Source: Bacteroidota bacterium (GTDB lineage: Bacteria > Bacteroidota > Bacteroidia > Bacteroidales > UBA12077). From it: a stretch of 64,000 nucleotides of DNA. Shown one piece after another: positions 29,157 to 38,108 of this stretch; within the stretch, counting starts at the first letter, position 1, and every line of letters begins with the position of its first letter. The translations under genes and the position numbers were made by a program. The stretch is taken from positions 138,316-202,315 of the forward strand of contig JAHLLG010000006.1 of the NCBI GenBank assembly GCA_020444275.1. Direction: 5' to 3'. The notes beneath the pieces are model-generated. The model saw only the letters and a list, made by a program, of their open reading frames with translations, made no database searches and was not told the origin of the DNA.

Positions 29157-32065
29157 TGATCAATACTGCAAAAAGCTTTTTTCTTGTTGCTTTGTTAGCA
29201 ATTTTGCTAACTGGTAATTTGTCTGCACAGTACTATTCAACAGGAGTTGATCCGCCCTCAGCCAAATGGGAACAAATAAACACAGAAAATTTCCAGATAA
29301 TTTTTCAAGTTGGGTTTGAGGAGCAGGCTCAAAAAGTAGCCGGCATTATGGACTATTATTATCAACATGCTGGTAAAACATTAAACCACTCTCCGAAAAA
29401 GATCTCTATAATTCTTCATAACCAAACTATTTTATCGAATGGTTATGTTGCATGGGCTCCGAAAAGAGTTGAGTTGTTTACTACTCCACCACAAGATGCA
29501 TTGCCCGATCCATGGTTGGAGCATTTATGTATTCATGAATTTCGACATGTTGTTCAGTTAGATAAACTAAACCAAGGTTTAACGAAAATATTTTCACTGA
29601 TTTTTGGGCAGCAGGCAACTGCATTAGTTGCAGGGCAAATACCGATGTGGTATTACGAAGGTGATGCAGTTAGCACCGAAACAGCCTTCTTAAACTATGG
29701 CCGTGGAAGGAGTCCTTCATTTCAACGAGGAATAAAAACCAATTTATTGAGCGACGAGAAAACATTTTCTTTTGATCAAAGTCTATTCGGATCGTATAAA
29801 ACTTATGTTCCGAATCATTATGAATTTGGATATCATTTAACTGCTTATGCCAGAAAAAAATATGGGTCGGAAGTTTGGAGCGATGTTCAGGATTATGTGG
29901 CACGCAATCCGTATACCATACTGCCTACGCCATTCGCTTTTTACAGAGGATTAAAAAAGAATGCTGGCTTATCGCAAAAAGAATTGTACCATGAATCGTT
30001 AAACTACCTGGATAGTGTCTGGACATCGCAGCATGCTGCACAGGATTTTCAGAAAGCAAAATTCTTACAGAAATATTCCATCAATGAGTATGAAGATTAT
30101 TTGAACCCGCTGCCTATAAACGAAAAGCAGGTTATAGCATTAAAGAAAGGGTTGTCTCATATTCCACAATTTGTTTTAATTAGCGAGCAGTCTGAAAAAA
30201 GTATTTATGAACCCGGATATGTAATTAATAATGATTTTTCTTATGCAAATGGTTTTATGGTTTGGGCAGAGTATCAACCGGATGTACGATGGACAAACAG
30301 GGAGTACACAAAACTTAAGTTGCTTAATTTAGAAACAAATCGAGCAAAGTATATTGCTAAGAAAGAGCGTTATTTTAGTCCTGATATATCAACAAAAACA
30401 CAACGGATAGTAGTTGTTGAAGTAGATCAGCTGAACCAGAGCTCGCTTGTAATACTCAACAGAGAAGGTGGGGTGTTAAAAACAATTCAACCGCAATCGG
30501 GCAGTTTTCTTCAGAAACCACGCTGGTCAGATAACGAAGAGTTTATATACACCATTGAATTAACAGATCAAGGTAAGCAGATATCCAGATACAATTTACA
30601 GACTGAAACCTGGGAGTTTTTGTTTAAGCAAGAAAACGCTGACATACAAAAAATAGTTCCTTCAGAAAATAAGGTTTTATTTCACTCCACGTACAATGGT
30701 ACCGATAATATTTACGTGTTCGAGGTAAAATCAAAAAATATTTTTCAGCTAACCAACTCACGTTTTGGTATATCGGAATTTAACATTAGCGCGAACAAAG
30801 GCAAAATAATTGCAAGCGAATACACTTCGCAAGGATTTAGAGTAACCACAATTCCCATAGAACGAGCTTTGTGGAAAAGAGACTATGAGATAAGTAGTTA
30901 CAACTACAATTTAGCAGAAACAATAACCAATCAGGAAGAACATAAACCAGAACCTTTTGATGATCAAACTAAAGAGTATGACATCAAACCGTATCACAAA
31001 TCATTACATCTTTTTAATTTTCATAGCTGGAACCCTTTTTATGTCGATTATGACAATATGAATTTGGATCAAGTTTTTGAGGATCCTTCTGAAATCACAA
31101 GTAATATTCATCCTGGGTTCACTGTTCTTTCTCAAAACAAATTAAGCACAGTAGATGCAATTGCAGCCTACGCTTATAAAGATGGCAACCACTTCGTGAC
31201 ATCATCTGTGGTGTTAAAAGGTCAATATCCGACCTTGCGTTTAACTGCCAATTATGGATCGCAGCAGCTGATAAGATCTGTTGAAGGGTCTACATGGCAA
31301 CCTATATCCAAACAGGGATATAATTATGATATTGATTTAGCCGTACCACTTAGTTTTTACAAGGGAAAGTATGTGAATGTTTTCAAACCGTCTGTATCGG
31401 TTGAATATTTCGATAATTACTATTACAATTATGAAAAGGACTATTACGTAAATGGTTTGGAGATGGTAAATACCAGCTTACTGTATTCTTTCTACCAAAG
31501 AAAAGCAGCTAGAGATATTATTCCTGAGTTTGGAGGGATGTTCAGAGTAAGATTAATTTCAACGCCTTTTGATCAGGAGCTGTATGGATTTTTGCATAGT
31601 GTAAATGCGGTTTTCTTTATTCCGGGTTGGGGAAATTCTGGATTTCAGTTAAATGCAGGAATTCAACATCAACATCCGGATTTGTATCTGTTTTCAAGCG
31701 ATTTATCTTTTCCAAGAGGAATAGTGCAACAACGAACAGAAGAAATGCTAACATTATATGCTGATTATGTTTTCCCGATTGCATATCCTGATTTTAGTCT
31801 GGGTTCAGCATTTTACTTAAAGCGGTTGCGAGGAGATGTTTTTGTTGATCAGGCTTTTAATGCATACCGAGCGGTTAATTCAGACCAAACTGCTATTGTA
31901 TGGGAGTATACAGATTATACTAGTGTTGGTGTTGAGTTTATTGCTGATTATCATCTTTTGCGATCGATATTTCCATTAAGTACAGGTGTTAGGGTAGGAT
32001 ATTTACCTACAAAAAAAGATCTTTTTTATGAGATGATCTTTGGCATTGATTTATATAGTTTTTAA
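29156..32065 (+). CDS. Outer-membrane beta-barrel protein with HExxH metallopeptidase-like N-terminal domain
   Basis: This roughly 969-residue exported protein has a signal peptide (cleavage after LSAQ near residue 24). The N-terminal domain carries HEFRH at residues 127-131 and, about 50 residues later, MWYYEGDAVSTET, which supplies a third acidic ligand as in gluzincin peptidases. The middle (about residues 330-600) has repeats that look like a TolB/PD40 beta propeller, with SPDIST and PRWSDNEEF boxes. The last 300 residues are amphipathic strands ending in aromatic Phe, typical of an outer-membrane barrel. I choose the ATG at 29156, which overlaps the preceding stop as TGATG. The architecture is recurrent in Bacteroidota but has no established function that I know. 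Confidence 0.8.
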   Translation: MINTAKSFFLVALLAILLTGNLSAQYYSTGVDPPSAKWEQINTENFQIIFQVGFEEQAQKVAGIMDYYYQHAGKTLNHSPKKISIILHNQTILSNGYVAWAPKRVELFTTPPQDALPDPWLEHLCIHEFRHVVQLDKLNQGLTKIFSLIFGQQATALVAGQIPMWYYEGDAVSTETAFLNYGRGRSPSFQRGIKTNLLSDEKTFSFDQSLFGSYKTYVPNHYEFGYHLTAYARKKYGSEVWSDVQDYVARNPYTILPTPFAFYRGLKKNAGLSQKELYHESLNYLDSVWTSQHAAQDFQKAKFLQKYSINEYEDYLNPLPINEKQVIALKKGLSHIPQFVLISEQSEKSIYEPGYVINNDFSYANGFMVWAEYQPDVRWTNREYTKLKLLNLETNRAKYIAKKERYFSPDISTKTQRIVVVEVDQLNQSSLVILNREGGVLKTIQPQSGSFLQKPRWSDNEEFIYTIELTDQGKQISRYNLQTETWEFLFKQENADIQKIVPSENKVLFHSTYNGTDNIYVFEVKSKNIFQLTNSRFGISEFNISANKGKIIASEYTSQGFRVTTIPIERALWKRDYEISSYNYNLAETITNQEEHKPEPFDDQTKEYDIKPYHKSLHLFNFHSWNPFYVDYDNMNLDQVFEDPSEITSNIHPGFTVLSQNKLSTVDAIAAYAYKDGNHFVTSSVVLKGQYPTLRLTANYGSQQLIRSVEGSTWQPISKQGYNYDIDLAVPLSFYKGKYVNVFKPSVSVEYFDNYYYNYEKDYYVNGLEMVNTSLLYSFYQRKAARDIIPEFGGMFRVRLISTPFDQELYGFLHSVNAVFFIPGWGNSGFQLNAGIQHQHPDLYLFSSDLSFPRGIVQQRTEEMLTLYADYVFPIAYPDFSLGSAFYLKRLRGDVFVDQAFNAYRAVNSDQTAIVWEYTDYTSVGVEFIADYHLLRSIFPLSTGVRVGYLPTKKDLFYEMIFGIDLYSF

Positions 32066-32125
32066 AAAACAGATTGATCATCACAATAAATTAACGTATT
32101 GGTGGTTTTAACAGAATAAACCGTG

Positions 32126-32133
32126 TATATTTG
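32126..32133 (+). promoter_or_regulatory. Bacteroidota -7 element for bactofilin
   Basis: TATATTTG matches TAnnTTTG exactly. A TTG at 32099-32101 lies 24 bases upstream, slightly too far for an ideal -33 element. The leader to the ATG at 32224 would be about 84 bases. Confidence 0.5.
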
Positions 32134-32223
32134 ATTTTAATTATTCGAGCAAGTATTTTTTTTAATTTATATTTGTCAAATTATAGAAGATTTAATAGTG
32201 TAATTGTATAAAATATTGAAGAG

Positions 32224-32631
32224 ATGGCTAAATATAATGAACCAGAAACCAACACTGCAATAAATTTGATAGGTGCTGGAACCGAGATTACAGGTGATGT
32301 GAATTCAAATGGAGATATTCGAATTGATGGTACATTAAGTGGAAACTTAAAGACTGCAGGAAAAGTAGTTATTGGTGAAACCGGAAAAGTAAAAGGAGAG
32401 ATCGATTGTAAGAATTCAGAAGTCCTAGGACAAATTGAAGGAAAAATTAAAGTTGGGGAATTACTTTCTCTGAAAGCTACTTCAAAAATATTTGGTGATA
32501 TTATTACAAAGAAACTGGCAATTGAACCAGGGTCTAAATTTACAGGAAACTGCAAAATGGGCGAAGAATCTATTAGCAGTGTTGTTAACGAAGAATCTAA
32601 ATTTGGGAAAAAAGATCAAAAAAGCGCTTAG
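32224..32631 (+). CDS. Bactofilin (polymer-forming cytoskeletal protein)
   Basis: This 135-residue protein is a bactofilin (DUF583). It has short unstructured ends and a central right-handed beta-helix core from about residue 17 to 105. The repeating hydrophobic-glycine strand pattern is seen in TEITGDVNSNGDIRIDGTL, KVVIGETGKVKGEI and GDIITKKLAI. Bactofilins self-assemble into nucleotide-free filaments that scaffold cell-shape or envelope enzymes. In many Bacteroidota a bactofilin gene stands just ahead of the F-type ATPase genes. Here it is followed by an AtpI-like gene and then the V-ATPase operon. Confidence 0.93.
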   Translation: MAKYNEPETNTAINLIGAGTEITGDVNSNGDIRIDGTLSGNLKTAGKVVIGETGKVKGEIDCKNSEVLGQIEGKIKVGELLSLKATSKIFGDIITKKLAIEPGSKFTGNCKMGEESISSVVNEESKFGKKDQKSA

Positions 32632-32682
32632 TTAAATTTGGCAAAAGATCTTTTAGATTTCACCATAATGTTGTGTGATAAG

Positions 32683-32712
32683 AATACCGGGAGCAAACTC
32701 CCGGTGTTTGTT
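32683..32712 (+). terminator. Terminator-like hairpin after bactofilin
   Basis: AATACCGGGAG pairs with CTCCCGGTGTT around a CAAA loop (32683-32708) with a very stable GC core. The following tract TGTTATT is only weakly T-rich, so termination may be partial. Confidence 0.6.
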
Positions 32713-32787
32713 ATTATGATAGTATAGCCTGGAGTTGTAATAACAATAACCGTATTATCGGATAGTTTATTTTGAAACCAATAAGTA

Positions 32788-33177
32788 ATGCAAGCATTTA
32801 AAAGATTCCTTTTTCGTGAGATAGTATTCACTGCAACACTTTCATTAGCAGCATATGTTCTTTTTTCAACTCTTCTATCGGAATATTATTTGCCTGTATT
32901 TTGGATACTACTTGGATTGATTGCTACACTTACGGCTATATTCCATTATTCAATAGTTCAGATACAGGAAAAACAACCAGGCAGATTTTCAACACGTTTT
33001 ATGATGATTACCGGAATAAAAATGATGGTTTATTTGGTCTTTATAACGGTCTATGCCTTTATGTATACTGAAAATGCAGCCAAATTTTTAATTTCATTTT
33101 TAACTCTATATCTACTATATACCATTTTTGAGGTTATATTAATTGTTCGTTACTTTAAAAACTTAAGAAAAAAATAG
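32788..33177 (+). CDS. Four-helix AtpI-like / DUF6168-type membrane protein
   Basis: This 129-residue integral membrane protein has four predicted helices (about residues 10-28, 35-53, 72-90 and 98-118) and a basic end FKNLRKK. The pattern and the neighbourhood match the small AtpI-like protein that stands between bactofilin (often with AtpZ) and atpB in many Bacteroidota. AtpI-type proteins assist assembly of the F-ATPase c ring. Assignment rests mainly on topology and position. No AtpZ-like gene is found between it and bactofilin. Here atpB lies 8 kb further on, behind the V-ATPase operon. Confidence 0.7.
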   Translation: MQAFKRFLFREIVFTATLSLAAYVLFSTLLSEYYLPVFWILLGLIATLTAIFHYSIVQIQEKQPGRFSTRFMMITGIKMMVYLVFITVYAFMYTENAAKFLISFLTLYLLYTIFEVILIVRYFKNLRKK

Positions 33178-33348
33178 TTTTACGTAAATAGGATATAATA
33201 ATACCTCCACTTTTTTGTATATTTGAAATTCCTCACCACTTTCTAAACCGCCTAATAGAAAAGAAAATTGATATAATTCATTGACATGGTGTTTTGTGTG
33301 CACATGTTGTTAAACAGATAACAGTGTGAAAAAACTAACAAAGAAATT

Positions 33349-33379
33349 TTTGGAAATTATTTTTAGTAGTATACATTTG
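33349..33379 (+). promoter_or_regulatory. Complete Bacteroidota promoter for the V-ATPase operon
   Basis: TTTG at 33349-33352, exactly 19 bases, then TACATTTG at 33372-33379. This fits the published Bacteroides consensus TTTG-N19-TAnnTTTG with no mismatch and is the best promoter in the window. The start site is expected about 7 bases after the -7 element. Confidence 0.75.
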
Positions 33380-33433
33380 TTGCTTACAAAAAGTAATATG
33401 TTTTTTAGTCAAATAATATGATAGTTCAAGTAA

Positions 33434-33454
33434 TTTAGTAATCAGTTTAGTAAT
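33434..33454 (+). repeat. Short direct repeat TTTAGTAAT in the V-ATPase leader
   Basis: TTTAGTAAT occurs at 33434-33442 and again at 33446-33454, followed by the related inverted form ATTATCTAATAATCTAAAT. It lies inside the predicted untranslated leader. It may simply be AT-rich drift. Confidence 0.4.
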
Positions 33455-33551
33455 TTAATTATCTAATAATCTAAATATTTGTTGATTAATTAAGATTTGT
33501 TATTAGATTTGTAACTCATTTTTTATTCCTAAACAATAAGAACTTATAAAT

Positions 33552-34169
33552 ATGGAAAACAAACTTCAGGAATTAACTCAGAAGCTTTATAACGAGGGGG
33601 TTGAAAAAGCAAATGCTGAAGCAGAGAAAATCCTTGCCGATGCAAAATCTGAAGCTGAGAAAATTAAGCAGGAAGCTGAAAAGGAAGCAAAAAAGATTGT
33701 TGATTCAGCCGAACAAAAATCAGCCGAAATCAAAAAGAATGTTGATGCTGAATTAAGTCTTGCAGCAAAACAAACCGTAAGGACAACAAAACAAAAAATT
33801 ACCGACATGATTGTGAGTAAGGTAATTGAAGAACCTGTAAAAAAGTCCTTCGATGATGAAAAGTTTGTTAAACAAATTATTGAAACGGTTGTAAAAAACT
33901 GGAATCCGCAGAAAAATGAAACCATTGATTTATCTGTGCTTTTACCAGATGATTTAGAAAAAGAATTTTCTAAATATTTTACAGCAAAATCAGGCAAAGA
34001 ATTAAATGCTAATCTGGAATTGAGCTTTAGCGATTCTATTAAAGGTGGTTTTAAGGTTGGTCCGGCTGATGGTTCATACAAGATTAGTTTTAGCGAGGAA
34101 GATTTCGAAAACTTCTTTAAATCTTACCTTCGTCCGAAAACCATTGAAATGTTATATCCAGGAGAATAG
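33552..34169 (+). CDS. V-type ATPase subunit E
   Basis: Subunit E forms part of the peripheral stalk that holds the catalytic head against the membrane sector. The 205-residue product has the expected architecture: a long Ala/Glu/Lys-rich amphipathic coiled coil (about residues 1-70, with EAEKIKQEAEKEAKK), then a globular C-terminal domain that binds the head (about 90-200). It is the first gene of the V operon, directly downstream of the strong promoter, and is 2 bases from the next gene. The order E, DUF2764, A, B, D, I, K matches spirochaete and Chlamydia V-ATPase operons. Confidence 0.88.
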   Translation: MENKLQELTQKLYNEGVEKANAEAEKILADAKSEAEKIKQEAEKEAKKIVDSAEQKSAEIKKNVDAELSLAAKQTVRTTKQKITDMIVSKVIEEPVKKSFDDEKFVKQIIETVVKNWNPQKNETIDLSVLLPDDLEKEFSKYFTAKSGKELNANLELSFSDSIKGGFKVGPADGSYKISFSEEDFENFFKSYLRPKTIEMLYPGE

Positions 34170-34171
34170 TT

Positions 34172-35023
34172 ATGTTTCGTAATTATTATCACTATTTTGT
34201 AGCAGGTTTGCCCGATATCTTTCTGGACGACACAGAGGTTCAATTTCACATGCTTGACTTTAAGCACGAGTTGAAGGAAAACCTGAAGTCCGAAGATTAT
34301 AAATTGGTTGAATTGCTATTTCTACCTTATGATAACCAGAAACTTCTTCAGTTTTTAGATGAGGATTTTGAAAATCAGAATAAATTAGGGAACTACTCTT
34401 TTGAAGATTTTGAAATAGAGTTTTCTGACGAAAGAAAAGGAATACTTCCATCCTATATGTATGAGTTCGTGGAGATTTTCAATGATGAGGAATTATCTAA
34501 AAATGTTACAAAAAGTTGGGAAGATCTGTTAACCCAGATGTATTATGATTATGTTTTAAAAACAAAAAATAAGTTTTTGAAACAGTGGTTCGAATTTAAC
34601 CAGAATCTGAATAATATTTTGATTGGGTTAAACTGCCGGCAGTATGACCTGGATCCGGAGAAAAAGCTGGTTGGCGACAATGAAATTACCCGCGCAATTA
34701 GTACCAGTAATGCAAAAGATTTTGGTTTAGGTGTTGATTTACCATATGTAAATGATATCATTACACAAGCCGAGAAAGAAAATCTTTTGGCCAGAGAAAA
34801 GGGACTAGATCAGATCAAGTGGGATAAGGTAGAAGAGATTACACTGTTCGATTATTTTACAATTGAAGTTATATTAGCTTATACAATAAAACTCGATATG
34901 GCTTATCGATGGTTAGAGTTAGATGAAGAAAAAGGACGTGAAATGTTCCGTAAGATCATTGAGAGCTTAAAATCAGGATTCGAGTTTCCTAAAGAATTTG
35001 CAATAAATAGAAAAAACAAATAA
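34172..35023 (+). CDS. DUF2764 protein, candidate V-type ATPase C-like subunit
   Basis: This 283-residue soluble protein belongs to DUF2764, found only as the second gene of V-ATPase operons of the Bacteroidota/spirochaete/Chlamydia kind. It is helix-rich, with several acidic stretches and NNILIGLNCRQYDLDPE near residues 148-164, resembling the all-helical V-ATPase C subunit (C/AC39) that links rotor and membrane sector. No separate C subunit gene exists in this operon, so a C-like role is a reasonable inference. It lies 2 bases after E and 1 base before A. Confidence 0.82.
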   Translation: MFRNYYHYFVAGLPDIFLDDTEVQFHMLDFKHELKENLKSEDYKLVELLFLPYDNQKLLQFLDEDFENQNKLGNYSFEDFEIEFSDERKGILPSYMYEFVEIFNDEELSKNVTKSWEDLLTQMYYDYVLKTKNKFLKQWFEFNQNLNNILIGLNCRQYDLDPEKKLVGDNEITRAISTSNAKDFGLGVDLPYVNDIITQAEKENLLAREKGLDQIKWDKVEEITLFDYFTIEVILAYTIKLDMAYRWLELDEEKGREMFRKIIESLKSGFEFPKEFAINRKNK

Positions 35024-35024
35024 A

Positions 35025-36779
35025 ATGACAAAAGGAAAAGTAGCAGGAATTATCGCAAACCTTGTTTTTGTTGAGGTGGACGGACCTGTTCAACAAAACG
35101 AGATATGCTACATTAATTTGGGCGATACCAAATTAATGGCCGAGGTTATTAAGGTAATGGGAACCCAGGCATATGTACAGGTTTTTGAAAGTACTCGTGG
35201 ACTTAAAGTGAACGATACCGTTGATTTTACAGGACATATGCTAGAGGTATCTTTAGGACCTGGTATTCTTTCAAAAAACTTCGATGGTCTGCAAAACGAC
35301 CTGGATAAAATGCACGGAGTTTTCTTACAACGAGGAGAACATACCAATCCATTAGAGGATGATAAAAAATGGGAATTCAAACCTATTGCAAAGCCTGGAG
35401 ATGTTTTAGAGGCTGCCGGATGGTTAGGTGAAGTGAAAGAAAACTGGATGCCTCATAAAATTATGATTCCATTTAAGTTTAAAGGTAAATACACAGTTAA
35501 AAGCATAGTTGAAGCTGGTGAATATACCATTAAAGATACGATTGCTGTTGTTACCGACGAGGATGGAAAGGATATAGATTTAACCATGGTTCAGAAATGG
35601 CCTGTTAAAGTGGCTATTAAAGCATATAAAGAAAAGCCACGACCATTCAAATTATTGGAAACAGGTGTTCGTGTAATCGATACATTAAATCCAATCGCTG
35701 AAGGAGGTACAGGATTTATTCCAGGTCCGTTTGGTACTGGAAAAACAGTACTGCAGCATGCGTTATCAAAGCAAGCCGAAGCAGACATGATTATTGTTGC
35801 TGCTTGTGGTGAACGTGCAAACGAGGTGGTGGAAATTTTTACTGAATTCCCCGAATTAGACGACCCTCGCACAGGCCGTAAACTAATGGAACGTACAACA
35901 ATTATTGCAAATACATCAAACATGCCGGTTGCTGCACGTGAAGCTTCTGTTTATACAGCTATGACACTTGCTGAATATTACCGTGCAATGGGATTAAAGA
36001 TCTTATTACTCGCCGATTCAACATCTCGTTGGGCACAGGCGCTACGTGAGATGTCAAATAGAATGGAGGAGCTACCAGGTCAGGATGCATTCCCAATGGA
36101 CCTGCCTGCAATTATTTCTAATTTCTACTCGCGCGCAGGATTTACTTATTTAAATAATGATGCGACAGGGTCAATTACATTTATCGGAACGGTATCACCT
36201 GCTGGTGGTAACTTAAAAGAGCCGGTAACGGAATCAACTAAAAAAGCAGCGCGATGTTTCTACGCACTGTCGCAGCAACGAGCTGATAGTAAACGTTATC
36301 CTGCTATTGATCCACTGGAGAGTTACTCGAAATATGCAGAATATCCAGAATTGGAAAAATATTTTAGAGAAAATATCGATGCTGAATGGCCAGAGAAAAT
36401 CGCTTTGGCAAGAGATATTTTGATTCGAAGTAGAGAAGTGGATGAGCAAATTAACATCTTAGGTGATGATGGTGTACCTATCGAATATCATGACAGATTC
36501 TGGAAAGGTGAAGTTGTCGACTTTATTATTCTTCAACAAGATGCTTTTGATAACATCGATAACTCTACTCCATTAGACCGTCAGAAATATATGTTGGATA
36601 AGGTGCTAGACATATATCATACAGACTTCACTTTCGAATCTTTCGAAGACGTTGGAGCTTTTTTTAAGAAAGTGATCAATGTGATGAAACAAATGAACTA
36701 CTCTGAATTCCAATCAGATAAGTTCAAAGAAAATGAAAAAGAACTTAACACGTTAATCGAAGAAAGGAAGACAGCATAA
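35025..36779 (+). CDS. atpA (V-type): V-type ATPase catalytic subunit A
   Basis: This is the catalytic nucleotide-binding subunit, 584 residues long. Walker A is GPFGTGKT at 234-241. Other family features are the V-type-specific non-homologous insertion before it (about residues 110-185, with EWKWEF-like KKWEFKPIAKPGD), the CGERANEV motif, the SSR-like LADSTSRWAQALREMS and PAIISNFYSRAG. The sequence is typical of bacterial V/A-type enzymes and not of F1 beta. The stop codon overlaps the start of subunit B (TAATG). Confidence 0.97.
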   Translation: MTKGKVAGIIANLVFVEVDGPVQQNEICYINLGDTKLMAEVIKVMGTQAYVQVFESTRGLKVNDTVDFTGHMLEVSLGPGILSKNFDGLQNDLDKMHGVFLQRGEHTNPLEDDKKWEFKPIAKPGDVLEAAGWLGEVKENWMPHKIMIPFKFKGKYTVKSIVEAGEYTIKDTIAVVTDEDGKDIDLTMVQKWPVKVAIKAYKEKPRPFKLLETGVRVIDTLNPIAEGGTGFIPGPFGTGKTVLQHALSKQAEADMIIVAACGERANEVVEIFTEFPELDDPRTGRKLMERTTIIANTSNMPVAAREASVYTAMTLAEYYRAMGLKILLLADSTSRWAQALREMSNRMEELPGQDAFPMDLPAIISNFYSRAGFTYLNNDATGSITFIGTVSPAGGNLKEPVTESTKKAARCFYALSQQRADSKRYPAIDPLESYSKYAEYPELEKYFRENIDAEWPEKIALARDILIRSREVDEQINILGDDGVPIEYHDRFWKGEVVDFIILQQDAFDNIDNSTPLDRQKYMLDKVLDIYHTDFTFESFEDVGAFFKKVINVMKQMNYSEFQSDKFKENEKELNTLIEERKTA

Positions 36780-38104
36780 TGGAAACACAAGCATTTCAAA
36801 AAATATATACAAAGATCACGCAGATCACAAAAGCTACTTGTTCCTTAAAAGCGACAGGTATTGGTTATGAAGAAATGGCTATTGTGAACGGGCGACTGGC
36901 TCAGGTTGTTAAGATCATTGGCGATGAAGTTACGCTTCAGATCTTCTCAGGAACCGAAGGCGTTCCAACAAATGCTGAAGTAATTTTCTTAGGACGTCCT
37001 CCTGTATTGAAAGTTGGAGAGGAACTATCAGGAAGATTCTTTAACGCATATGGCGATCCAATTGATGGTGGACCAGCAGTAGAAGGAGAAGAACGACAAA
37101 TTGGTGGACCTTCTGTGAACCCTGTTCGTAGAAAACAGCCATCAGAGTTTATTCCTACAGGGATTGCTGGTATCGACCTAAACAACGCTTTGGTAACGGG
37201 TCAAAAGATTCCTTTCTTTGCCGATCCGGATCAACCATTTAACCAGGTAATGGCAAACGTAGCACTTCGTGCCGATGCCGATAAGATTATACTTGGAGGT
37301 ATGGGATTAACCAACGATGATTATTTATATTATAAGAATGTTTTTGATAACGCCGGTGCTTTGGATCGTATTATAAGTTTCGTTAATACAACTGAAAATC
37401 CACCGGTAGAGCGTATTTTGGTGCCAGATATGGCATTAACAGCTGCAGAATATTTCGCAGTGGATAAACATCAAAAAGTTCTTGTTCTTTTAACAGATAT
37501 GACCCTTTATGCCGATGCATTAAGTATTGTATCGAATCGTATGGACCAGATTCCTTCGAAAGACAGTATGCCAGGATCTCTTTACAGTGATTTAGCAAAA
37601 ATTTACGAGAAAGCGGTTCAGTTTCCTGATGGTGGTTCGATTACCATTATTGCTGTAACCACATTATCTGGTGGAGATATTACTCACGCAATTCCTGATA
37701 ATACAGGTTATATTACCGAAGGACAGCTATTCTTACGTAAAGATACAGACATCGGGAAAGTTATTGTAGACCCATTCCGTAGTTTGTCTCGTTTAAAGCA
37801 GTTGGTTATTGGTAAGAAAACACGTGCGGATCATCCACAAGTGATGAATGCAGCTATTCGTTTATATGCTGATGCAGCTAATGCTAAAACAAAACAGGAA
37901 AACGGGTTCGACCTGACTGATTACGACGAACGTGCACTGAATTTCGCAAAAGATTATTCAGAAAAACTGCTAGCTATTGATGTAAATGTTGAAGTTGATC
38001 AAATGCTTGATACAGGTTGGAATTTATTTGGTGAATATTTTAAACCTGCAGAGGTTGGTATCAAACAAGAGTTTGTTGATCAGTACTGGCCAAAAGAAGA
38101 TTAG
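36779..38104 (+). CDS. atpB (V-type): V-type ATPase subunit B
   Basis: This 441-residue non-catalytic subunit alternates with A in the head. It lacks a working P loop, having FADPDQPFNQV at the corresponding position, as expected for B subunits. Family motifs include FIPTGIAGID near residue 121, VLLTDMTLYADAL, SNRMDQIPSKDSMPGSLYSDLAKIYEKA and SGGDITHAIPDNTGYITEGQ. It follows A by a one-base overlap. An 82-base gap with a large hairpin separates it from D, the longest gap in the operon. Confidence 0.97.
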   Translation: METQAFQKIYTKITQITKATCSLKATGIGYEEMAIVNGRLAQVVKIIGDEVTLQIFSGTEGVPTNAEVIFLGRPPVLKVGEELSGRFFNAYGDPIDGGPAVEGEERQIGGPSVNPVRRKQPSEFIPTGIAGIDLNNALVTGQKIPFFADPDQPFNQVMANVALRADADKIILGGMGLTNDDYLYYKNVFDNAGALDRIISFVNTTENPPVERILVPDMALTAAEYFAVDKHQKVLVLLTDMTLYADALSIVSNRMDQIPSKDSMPGSLYSDLAKIYEKAVQFPDGGSITIIAVTTLSGGDITHAIPDNTGYITEGQLFLRKDTDIGKVIVDPFRSLSRLKQLVIGKKTRADHPQVMNAAIRLYADAANAKTKQENGFDLTDYDERALNFAKDYSEKLLAIDVNVEVDQMLDTGWNLFGEYFKPAEVGIKQEFVDQYWPKED

Positions 38105-38108
38105 TTAA

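Larger units (their letters stand above)
33178..33551. other. 374-base leader region of the V-ATPase operon
   Basis: No coding region is supported here. The stretch holds two exact -7 promoter elements, TATATTTG at 33218-33225 without a -33 partner, and the complete promoter listed at 33349-33379. It also holds a short direct repeat at 33434-33454. If transcription starts at the second promoter the V-ATPase mRNA has an AT-rich leader of about 165 bases, long enough for regulation, although no recognised riboswitch is visible. Confidence 0.6.

Noticed and set aside
33434-33480. Possible CRISPR-like or regulatory tandem repeat
   Set aside because: The units are 9 bases, only two are exact and spacers are absent; AT-rich drift explains them.
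33587-34081. Long open frame on the minus strand opposite V-ATPase subunit E
   Set aside because: Its product is a low-complexity Ser/Phe/Ala sequence, the expected mirror of the Lys/Glu/Ala coiled coil of subunit E on the plus strand.
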